Below the pieces are notes generated by a model. That model saw nothing but the letters and a program-made list of their open reading frames with translations. It had not been told where the DNA came from and ran no database searches. The position numbers and the translations under genes were made by a program. 64,000 nt of DNA, taken from positions 682,001 to 746,000 of the forward strand of contig NZ_LMAH01000002.1 in assembly GCF_001507335.1 (NCBI RefSeq), in the 5' to 3' direction. This DNA comes from Chryseobacterium sp. JAH. GTDB taxonomy: Bacteria; Bacteroidota; Bacteroidia; Flavobacteriales; Weeksellaceae. This document shows, piece after piece, positions 45,138 to 52,267 of this stretch. The number at the start of each line of letters is the position of its first letter. The first letter of the stretch is position 1.

Positions 45138-47291
45138 TTAGTTTTCAATAATTTTTCCTCCTTTAATCGTAACATCTCCATCAATTTTCATACCTGCATC
45201 TGCTCCTTTTTTACCAATTTCTGTAAGAGAATTGCCAATTATTTTTGTTGTAGTTCCTTCTACAGTAATATTAATTCCTTTTATAGTAATATTTCCATCT
45301 TTATCCATGGTAATAGAGCTGCTTCCTGTTTCTAGTTTTATTTCTGTTTTACTCTTAACAACTATATTACCTCCGTTATCCATAGTTAAAAGACTGTTAT
45401 TTTCACCACCAACTTCTATTGTAGTTTTTGTTCCAACTTTGGTCTCATGATTATTCCCAATCTTTTCATTATTATCATTACTCACATAAGTCGTAACATC
45501 CCCCGTTCCACTCAATGTAACATGATTTCCATTTCTGTCTTTAATCTCAATTCCCGCACCGTCATTTAAACAAATAATATTTCCGCTTTTACTGGATAAA
45601 CTTTTCACGTTATTCCCGGCACCACCGCCTCCACCAACACCTCCATGGAACATCCCTCCCATGACAAACGGTCGGTCCGGATGCTGATGTACGAAATTGA
45701 TAATCACCTGATCGCCGATTTCGGGAATGGCCATAAAACCACGGTTTTTGCTTACTTTATCACTGCTTCCTGCATCAGGAGTCATTACACGGATAAATTC
45801 TGAAGTATCCTGTCCGTTTTGCCAATCAAACTGGATTTTTACTCTTCCTTGGTTCAATGGGTCTGCATTTTCTGTCACTTTTGCAAACTGAGCTTCAGCT
45901 CTCGGAGTTTCGAATTCGGGACGCGGTATATATCCGCTGTCAGCAGCAATCGCTTCGAAACTCCCTGTATAATATCCTCTTGCATCGACTTCGTGAGTTA
46001 CTTCCACCATCATTAATTTTGTGAAATAAGAAGTCTCATTAGAATCTGCTTTTCTCATCTCAACATCTGCCGTACAGCCAGGATATAAAAATGGAACAGT
46101 CGTTTCTCCAGAAGTAATGAAAACCTGCGAAGCTTTACTGCCAGCCGTTCCTTTCTGTGAAGCATCAATATCCATAAAAGATGCAGCCTTAATAGGAGCA
46201 ACTCTTAATGATGGGGTTGTAAATGTTTTTTCTGAAATTTCGTATGCACGTTTTGCGATATCTGAAGCATGGTTAATTTTTGAATTTCCCGTCGTCAGTT
46301 TTTCATTTTTACTGCTGTTGTAGCCGTAGAAAGAAGGGTTCACGTGCTGTGCTTTCATCCTTACTTTTATATCACTGACGTTACTTCCGTAGGTCAACTT
46401 TACGGGTTGCTCTGAAGGCGGGAGTTTTCCGAAGTGGAGCACTTCGCCATCGTAAAAAAACTGCTCACCGTAAGCTTCTGCGATTCTTGCAAGATAATTA
46501 TAGTGCGTTTCTTCGTATTGCGAACTGTAAGAAACATTTCCGTACTGCGCATCGACTCTGTAATCGAATTTGCTTCCGCCTAAACCTTCTTTAATGACAT
46601 GATCGGCAATACTGTTTAAACTTATCGGCTGAGCACCTCCAAAACTTTGGATATGCGGAGCTGCATCTAACAAAACTGTTGGACTGAATCCACTCAGAAC
46701 AATATTACCCAAACTTCCTTTTTCCTGACTGAAACCTACTTCTGTGATGACACCAACGAAATTTCTTTCAGGGCCATCAATGACATCTTTATATTTAAAA
46801 ACCACTGTCAGTCTTTTCCCTAAAAAATTCTGTGCTTCTTCCAGATTATGGTTTTCAGCCGCGCCTAACGTATCGTGAGCAAGAGTAATGCTGAATTCAT
46901 GATGCTTCACCGCACTTTGACTGAGTTTAAAATGCTTGAAATGTTTAATTTCTGTTCCCTCAATCACCAAATCAAGTTTTACGACCCGGTTGATTCCTAA
47001 AATCTGACTGGTTGCTATAGCCAAAGCATTGTGAATTTTTGACGTCGGCTGGTTGGCCCAGGTTTTTTCTTCAACTACAAGCGGATTATTGGTTTGTGTA
47101 ACTTGATTCATAAATAAATCAGATTTTTGAACCATACCATTGACAGGCTCTGTAATCTCTGTATTTACTTTCTGAATATTTTCACTGACTTTACCTGTTG
47201 CTTTAGCAGAAACTTTTTCTTTTATATTTTTCGCAGTAGCGTTTCCTAGGTCATTTGAAAGCTGCGGTTTTGTGGTATTATCCTGAAACAT
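45138..47291 (-). CDS. tssI: VgrG spike protein of the type VI secretion system
   Basis: The 717-residue protein has a variable N-terminus of about 100 residues, a gp27-like barrel region (ILGINRVVKLDLVIEG onward, with RIAEAYGEQFFYDGEVLHFG), and a gp5-like OB domain (FAKVTENADPLNQGRVKIQF, MTPDAGSSDKVSKNRGFM). A Gly-rich turn (GGVGGGGGAGNN) precedes a beta-helix tail of repeated short strands (KTEIKLETGSSSITMDKDG). It forms the trimeric spike that carries DUF4280 tips. A palindromic element shared with tssD lies about 170 bp upstream. Confidence 0.93.
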   Translation of the reverse strand: MFQDNTTKPQLSNDLGNATAKNIKEKVSAKATGKVSENIQKVNTEITEPVNGMVQKSDLFMNQVTQTNNPLVVEEKTWANQPTSKIHNALAIATSQILGINRVVKLDLVIEGTEIKHFKHFKLSQSAVKHHEFSITLAHDTLGAAENHNLEEAQNFLGKRLTVVFKYKDVIDGPERNFVGVITEVGFSQEKGSLGNIVLSGFSPTVLLDAAPHIQSFGGAQPISLNSIADHVIKEGLGGSKFDYRVDAQYGNVSYSSQYEETHYNYLARIAEAYGEQFFYDGEVLHFGKLPPSEQPVKLTYGSNVSDIKVRMKAQHVNPSFYGYNSSKNEKLTTGNSKINHASDIAKRAYEISEKTFTTPSLRVAPIKAASFMDIDASQKGTAGSKASQVFITSGETTVPFLYPGCTADVEMRKADSNETSYFTKLMMVEVTHEVDARGYYTGSFEAIAADSGYIPRPEFETPRAEAQFAKVTENADPLNQGRVKIQFDWQNGQDTSEFIRVMTPDAGSSDKVSKNRGFMAIPEIGDQVIINFVHQHPDRPFVMGGMFHGGVGGGGGAGNNVKSLSSKSGNIICLNDGAGIEIKDRNGNHVTLSGTGDVTTYVSNDNNEKIGNNHETKVGTKTTIEVGGENNSLLTMDNGGNIVVKSKTEIKLETGSSSITMDKDGNITIKGINITVEGTTTKIIGNSLTEIGKKGADAGMKIDGDVTIKGGKIIEN

Positions 47292-47458
47292 AATATTTTT
47301 CTTTAAACTTGTGATTTTGGTGTTTTTTTATCTCATTTCATTTGATCTCATTTGAGACTACAAAATTTCCATGGTCTGTAGCATGAAAATTTAGTGTTTT
47401 ACTTAGCATATTAAATTTAATCATAATATTAGTGATAGAAAGAATTCTAATAGAAAAA

Positions 47459-47487
47459 TTCACTTTTTGTAGTAATACTACGACTCT
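47459..47487. promoter_or_regulatory. Shared palindromic element upstream of vgrG
   Basis: The core is GTAGTAATACTAC, flanked by TTCACTTTTT and GACTCT. It matches the element upstream of tssD (51139-51167) at 25 of 29 positions. It lies 168 bp before the vgrG ATG and 18 bp after the ankyrin gene. Confidence 0.6.
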
Positions 47488-47504
47488 TTTTTTTCACATC
47501 TTTT

Positions 47505-48410
47505 CTATTTTGAGAGCAAATTTTGATCTTCTATATATCTGTTTTCACCATAATTTTTGTTGAAATTCACAGATTTTTTGTCCCGCTCATTTAATTTCTC
47601 ATATAAATCCACGCGAAGTTTTGCTTCCTCTATTTCGTTTTTTTCTACAGGAAATTTAATACCATACTTTTCCTGAAGTTCTTTTTTTATAGCAGAAATC
47701 TTTTCAAAATAAGCAGCGTTTTTAGAATTTTGATTTTTTACCTGTTTTCTTTCTTCAGAACTGATATACAACGCCATGGGAGAAAGTTCAGTTCCTTTTA
47801 TAATAGGATTCCCTCCTTTTTCCATAAAGTATTGTGCCGTGGATACATTGCTTCTTGCTGCCGATTCCATAATGTTTTTTCCTAAATAAGAAGTATGATT
47901 CAAGTCTGCTCCATGTTCAAGTAAAAAATCAATCATCTTTCTTTCTGTATTTTCTGCTCCCAGCATCATTGCATCGCATAACGGACTACTTCCCACCGCA
48001 GGATTCGGACTGGCCTTATATTTAAATAGAAGCTTTACCATTTCATAATTATTTGTGGCAACTGCGTGTGAAAGTGGAGAATCATAAAGATGAGGAATAA
48101 TGAGATTGGGATCTGCTCCGTTTTTAAGAAGTATTTCCATTGCAGGAAGATTTTCTACAATGGAAGCATACATCAATAAAGTATACCCTTTTGTACTACT
48201 TAATTGATTAATGATTTGCTTTTCATTTTTTAAAATACCTTCTAATCCTTGCTGATCTTCATCAAAAATTTTCTTTGCAGCCTCTAATTGTACTCCTTCA
48301 AAAAGTTTTTGAGGAGGATATTGATCTTTATTTTGAGTTTTTCGGGATCTTGTATCCTGACAGGAAAATAGGGTCATGGTAAAAAAGATTAAAAAAATTA
48401 TTTTTTTCAT
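47505..48410 (-). CDS. Ankyrin-repeat lipoprotein, probable immunity protein
   Basis: The 301-residue protein has a lipoprotein signal (MKKIIFLIFFTMTLFSC, Cys17) and about four ankyrin repeats (GYTLLMYASIVENLPAMEIL, then DSPLSHAVATNNYEMVKLLF, then MIDFLLEHGADLNHTSYLGK, then NIMESAARSNVSTAQYFMEK). The end is a charged helix. The gene begins 3 bp after the DUF4280-lipase gene. Lipoprotein placement in the periplasm next to a lipase effector fits an immunity role (inference, based on known T6SS lipase-immunity pairs). Confidence 0.78.
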   Translation of the reverse strand: MKKIIFLIFFTMTLFSCQDTRSRKTQNKDQYPPQKLFEGVQLEAAKKIFDEDQQGLEGILKNEKQIINQLSSTKGYTLLMYASIVENLPAMEILLKNGADPNLIIPHLYDSPLSHAVATNNYEMVKLLFKYKASPNPAVGSSPLCDAMMLGAENTERKMIDFLLEHGADLNHTSYLGKNIMESAARSNVSTAQYFMEKGGNPIIKGTELSPMALYISSEERKQVKNQNSKNAAYFEKISAIKKELQEKYGIKFPVEKNEIEEAKLRVDLYEKLNERDKKSVNFNKNYGENRYIEDQNLLSK

Positions 48411-48413
48411 AGA

Positions 48414-49667
48414 CTATGGGTTTACTGCAATTACATTGGTATTAATGGTTGCAATCATCGCTTCTACAGCATCGGCATATGCGCTGTGGCCGCTTCCGAA
48501 TGTTTTCAGATTCATTCCTTCATTATCCGGAATGTACCCGAAAATTTCGTTTTGCTCTCCCAATGCTCTTGGTACAGCACCGGTCAGACCTCCAAAAATT
48601 GCCAGTTTATTCAGACCGGGAATTCTTGAAATGGCAAGGGTTGATAACAGACCTTCTCTGTTATTCTGAAGTGCATTCAGAATATCATTACTGGTACTGT
48701 AATTGGTGATATTGGAAGTAGAACCTACCGCACCGTTTTCATCTAAATATTCAAGTGTATTATCATGAACTCCTCTCGTATTGAAAGTGTAAGCCGGTAA
48801 ACCTGTATAATAAGATGCCATTGCGCTGTTACCTCCACCCAGAGAATGCCCTGTGAAAGAAACATTTCCGTTGGTTGCATCATCCATTTTATTCGCAAGG
48901 TTCATGGTTCTTTTTATCTGCGGAGTCTGAGCTCCAAAAGCCTGTCCTCCATCTTCAATAAACCAGTCATGATAAAACTGCATTCCTTTGGGTTCTGACC
49001 CCCGGAAAGCTACGAAATACTGTCCTGTATTATTATTTTTATAAACTGAAGCAAAAAAGCCGTCATCAGTATTGGTGTTAAAATCTTCAGGAACGAAAGT
49101 TGCGGGACCAAACATTTCATCGAGCACAGCCTGATCATCAGTGTTCATTCTAGTATAATCTCCAATCTGCGTTGGATCATCAGCATTATCTTTATAAGAA
49201 TCCTGTGCCATGGCAGCGGCATTACTCAACTCAGTAATCTGAGCAGGTGTCGGAAGATGGAATTTCACTGTTCCGCCTAAAAAGCAATTCAATGTAGAAT
49301 TTTGAAGTAAGGGTTTTTTGCCTTCTACTCTTACCTTCTGATGGGTATTGCTCCAATCGCTTCCTTTGGTTAAAAAAGAACATATATTGAGACAGTCGTC
49401 GATCAAAGCGCTTCCTGCCCAGGCTGCGGCGGCAAGCACGAATAAACCACCACCAAAAGCAGCAGCAATTCCGACTCCGGCAACGGCGCCGGCAATCATC
49501 ATCTGCGGACAGATAAAATTATCTTTGAAGCCGTCATCTTCTGTCGCTACCAGCTTTTGACCATTTTTAAGATAAACACTGGATTGCGAACTGACTCCTA
49601 TCCCAATAAGCCGTCTTCCGCTGGTGCACATAAGTGGAGTTCCCTGTGCGATATACAGTTGACTCAT
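48414..49667 (-). CDS. DUF4280-class 3 lipase fusion, T6SS effector
   Basis: The 417-residue protein has an N-terminal DUF4280 layout (MSQLYIAQGTPLMCTSGRRL with Cys14, FICPQM with Cys53, NCFLGG with Cys128) and a Gly/Ala hydrophobic hairpin (56-89) inside it. A class 3 lipase follows: FRGS at 221-224, the nucleophile Ser275 in GHSLGGG, Asp328 in TSNDIL and His394 in GSGHS, forming a likely triad. It probably rides on VgrG and attacks phospholipids of a rival cell. It is preceded by an adaptor-family gene (6-bp gap) and followed by the ankyrin lipoprotein gene. Confidence 0.87.
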   Translation of the reverse strand: MSQLYIAQGTPLMCTSGRRLIGIGVSSQSSVYLKNGQKLVATEDDGFKDNFICPQMMIAGAVAGVGIAAAFGGGLFVLAAAAWAGSALIDDCLNICSFLTKGSDWSNTHQKVRVEGKKPLLQNSTLNCFLGGTVKFHLPTPAQITELSNAAAMAQDSYKDNADDPTQIGDYTRMNTDDQAVLDEMFGPATFVPEDFNTNTDDGFFASVYKNNNTGQYFVAFRGSEPKGMQFYHDWFIEDGGQAFGAQTPQIKRTMNLANKMDDATNGNVSFTGHSLGGGNSAMASYYTGLPAYTFNTRGVHDNTLEYLDENGAVGSTSNITNYSTSNDILNALQNNREGLLSTLAISRIPGLNKLAIFGGLTGAVPRALGEQNEIFGYIPDNEGMNLKTFGSGHSAYADAVEAMIATINTNVIAVNP

Positions 49668-49673
49668 ATTTTT

Positions 49674-50525
49674 CTATGTTAATAATTGAATATGATATCT
49701 GCAGACATAAAGCATTTTGTCATTGAGCTTTTCTTTTACATGAAATACAATTTCTGACAGGACCGAATCTTCATTAAAAACATATTCGCCTTCCATCATC
49801 AAATCATATTCTAAAGAAATATTTAAAGCTTTCTGATAATTCTGAGCATAAATTTCTTCAAAATCACCACTGTTGCTTTTTAATTTTCCTTTTACATTCA
49901 TCTGAAAATTATCTTCCTTTTCTTCAAACTGATAACTTGTATCGTAGGTAATTTTCTCACCGGGGAAAAGTGTTGATAGCGTCTCTCTTTCTTTAAACTC
50001 ACCTTCTTTTTGAAAATTGACTCCAGTACTTGGAAATGGGAAAAAGAATATCTGGTATAGAAGATTGGCTTTGATATTAGTTTCTATTCTGTGAAATTCC
50101 TGGTCATAGATCGTAATAATTTCGTTGTAAGATTCTTTTACAAGTTGGAGAAAACGCAATTCTTTGCGTTTGATTTCTTCCCATTTTCCCATTATGGTTT
50201 CCTGATTTTCAACCTCATCGATTGTTTTATCTTCGTCCAGAAGCAAGGATAAATTTTCTGTTGCTTTATTCACTTGATCTAAAATGTCATAGAACGGTTT
50301 CATCTGCGAATCAAAATGTATATACTTTTTATCGGAAATCAGAATTTCGATATGTTTGTATTCTCCGGGAATAATTTCCCAGATTTCTTCTGTTTCTGTT
50401 TCGTTGGCTTTTCCGTTACCGAGGGTAAGATATGATTTCACATTGACAGAATACTTTCCGTTTCTGTACCATGCATATTTAAAATTGTTGAAATCTTGAA
50501 TTTCTTTTACTTCACTTTGATTCAT
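49674..50525 (-). CDS. DUF4280-linked adaptor-family protein 2
   Basis: The 283-residue soluble protein shares IWEII (48-52), IDEVENQETIMGKW (102-115) and NLLYQIFF (154-161) with the proteins at 44077-45135 and 60046-61038, but lacks their LysM-like N-terminus. The rest is rich in Glu, Lys and aromatic residues with a strand-rich second half. It ends 6 bp before the DUF4280-lipase start. A role in loading that effector is an inference from position and from its recurrence. Confidence 0.72.
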   Translation of the reverse strand: MNQSEVKEIQDFNNFKYAWYRNGKYSVNVKSYLTLGNGKANETETEEIWEIIPGEYKHIEILISDKKYIHFDSQMKPFYDILDQVNKATENLSLLLDEDKTIDEVENQETIMGKWEEIKRKELRFLQLVKESYNEIITIYDQEFHRIETNIKANLLYQIFFFPFPSTGVNFQKEGEFKERETLSTLFPGEKITYDTSYQFEEKEDNFQMNVKGKLKSNSGDFEEIYAQNYQKALNISLEYDLMMEGEYVFNEDSVLSEIVFHVKEKLNDKMLYVCRYHIQLLT

Positions 50526-50633
50526 GTCGGGGAAAGTTTAGGAAATTAAAGTTGATCAATGAAAATGACAGTATATGGAAAATGTGTATGAATAAAACTA
50601 TCCATACACATTGATCATTTCATAAGCTGGAGA

Positions 50634-51038
50634 TTATACTCCCGGCCAGATACCTTCGTATGCAGCTCCACCGTAGTTGATTTTTTCTGCACTTACCACA
50701 AAGCTGATCAGCATAGAATTTTGATCTACTGCGTCGAAGTCTACTTCGTGCTGGATAACATATCCGTTCTCCCAGTTTAAAGTAATCAAAGTTCCTTCTT
50801 CGTGAGACTTGTTGAAAGTAATTTCGCCTGAAGTTGGCTTGTACTTACCATTAAGCAAACTTTCAAGAATTTCAGATTTCTCTGTTGCTTCAATCGTTAA
50901 CTTGATAAGCGCGTTGGAAGGATCTGATGCTACACGTCCCGAAACGTCTGTAGATCTTGATACGCTGTAATTAAGCTTTAATAATTTCTGTCCTTCGCTT
51001 CCGTTGAATTTTAAGATTCCTCTTGAATTGTCTGCCAT
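50634..51038 (-). CDS. tssD: T6SS tube protein TssD (Hcp)
   Basis: The 134-residue protein has the length and strand pattern of the Bacteroidota TssD family: MADNSRGILKFNGSEGQKLL at the start, then SVSRSTDVSGRVASDPSNALI, a helix TEKSEILESLLNGKYKPTSG, then ENGYVIQHEVDFDAVDQNSM near the end. Hexamers of it stack into the tube that is pushed out by the sheath. It is the first gene below a strong promoter region with two palindromes and may lead a transcript running into the adaptor and lipase genes. Confidence 0.93.
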   Translation of the reverse strand: MADNSRGILKFNGSEGQKLLKLNYSVSRSTDVSGRVASDPSNALIKLTIEATEKSEILESLLNGKYKPTSGEITFNKSHEEGTLITLNWENGYVIQHEVDFDAVDQNSMLISFVVSAEKINYGGAAYEGIWPGV

Positions 51039-51091
51039 GATTTGTAAATTTTAAACAGTTAATATTTAGTGATTAGATATTTTATCTACAG

Positions 51092-51122
51092 CTAAGATAG
51101 AGCCAAACATTGGCAGCAAAAA
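51092..51122 (-). promoter_or_regulatory. Putative promoter of tssD
   Basis: On the minus strand TTTTTG (-33 type) and TATCTTAG (-7 type, one base off TAnnTTTG) are 17 bp apart, ending about 53 bp before the ATG. The palindromes at 51139-51185 lie just upstream, where an activator would bind. Confidence 0.5.
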
Positions 51123-51138
51123 GTTTTTTACCTATTAT

Positions 51139-51185
51139 TTCACATTTTGTAGTAGAACTACGATTCTGTGTAGTAGTTCTACTAC
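51139..51185. promoter_or_regulatory. Tandem palindromes upstream of tssD, candidate regulator site
   Basis: The first palindrome, GTAGTAGAACTAC (51149-51161), sits in a 29-bp block that matches the block upstream of vgrG at 25 of 29 positions. The second, GTAGTAGTTCTACTAC (51170-51185), is a perfect 16-bp palindrome. Centres are 23 bp apart, about two helix turns, so two dimers could bind on one face. Confidence 0.62.
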
Positions 51186-51334
51186 TTTTGTTTTTATAAA
51201 AGTTAAAACCCTTTACAGCAAAGGGTTTCAAAAATTTCAAACAAATAAATTTCACTAGCTAATGAGAAAAATTAAGATAATTTAAGATCTGTTAACAAGT
51301 TTTAACAGATCAAAAACATTATTAATATTGCTGA

Positions 51335-52189
51335 TTATTTTCTTCCCTCTTTAAGAGATCGGGAGAGTATGACATTTTTTCTTAATAAAAAATCGGGCAT
51401 CAAATCAGTGGGCAAATAGAAAATACTTTCACCTTTCGTATTCAGTTCTTCTTCAATTCCCGGATTCCATGATAACAACTGTGATAAGTCTATTTTTAAT
51501 TCTTCTGCAATAATTCTCAGACTGAAACCTGCGTTGATTTCTGTTTCCGATAAAGACGAACCTTCTTTCTCACCCGACCTAGAGTCAAACATTTTTTTCA
51601 TCCTGGCATTGTTATAATTGGAGAGAACACTGCTTAGTTCACCCGTTGCGTAACATGCGTTCAGATACTTTTTAACATGGTTGACTGTTTCTGCTGGTAA
51701 ATATTTCGAAAAAACATGATATTGGCTTGAGTTGGCAGACTGCATGGCTTTGGCAATATTACCTTCGCCGCAATTGTACGCAGCAATAACAGTCACCCAA
51801 TTACCATATTTTTTGTAAAGATTTCCCAAAGAAACTACTGCTACCTTTGTACTTCTGTAGATGTCAGTTCTACGATCTTCGGTAAGTCCGTATTGATTGG
51901 CGTGAGCTGTCATAAACTGCCAAACTCCGACTGCACCTGCATGCGAGGTAATATTTCTGTCAAAATGAGATTCTATCATGGGTAAATTTCTTAAATGCTT
52001 AGGCAGTCCTTTTTTAGCTAAAGAATTTTCTATAAACTGAACAATGTCTTTATTTGCATTGATAATGCTTCTGTATTTCCTCACACTGCTTTCTGAAGTA
52101 TCTGAAGCATCAAGAAACTGTGCCTGAAATGTTTGAAAACAGGTAAAATAGAAAACTAAAAATAATATTCGGCTTAAATAAGGTTTCAT
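51335..52189 (-). CDS. Exported lytic transglycosylase (MltD/SLT type)
   Basis: From the ATG at 52189 the product has 284 residues: a signal peptide (MKPYLSRILFLVFYF ... FQAQ), an SLT domain with the catalytic Glu in PMIESHFDRNITSHAGAVG (about 70-88), then WQFM and NCGEG, and a C-terminal LysM-like part (INAGFSLRIIAEELKIDLSQ). The frame also runs to a TTG at 52195. It cuts peptidoglycan strands. Placement between tssD and clpV suggests local wall remodelling for the T6SS, but it could be a general cell-wall enzyme. Confidence 0.87.
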   Translation of the reverse strand: MKPYLSRILFLVFYFTCFQTFQAQFLDASDTSESSVRKYRSIINANKDIVQFIENSLAKKGLPKHLRNLPMIESHFDRNITSHAGAVGVWQFMTAHANQYGLTEDRRTDIYRSTKVAVVSLGNLYKKYGNWVTVIAAYNCGEGNIAKAMQSANSSQYHVFSKYLPAETVNHVKKYLNACYATGELSSVLSNYNNARMKKMFDSRSGEKEGSSLSETEINAGFSLRIIAEELKIDLSQLLSWNPGIEEELNTKGESIFYLPTDLMPDFLLRKNVILSRSLKEGRK

Positions 52190-52267
52190 TCTCAAAATCT
52201 TATGGATTATAATGTTTAAACCGAAATGCTTAATAAATTAAGCATGGGGTTTGGATATCAATCATTA

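Noticed and set aside
45138-47291. Many antisense open frames over vgrG
   Set aside because: They are long only because of the base content of the vgrG strand, and none has a domain.
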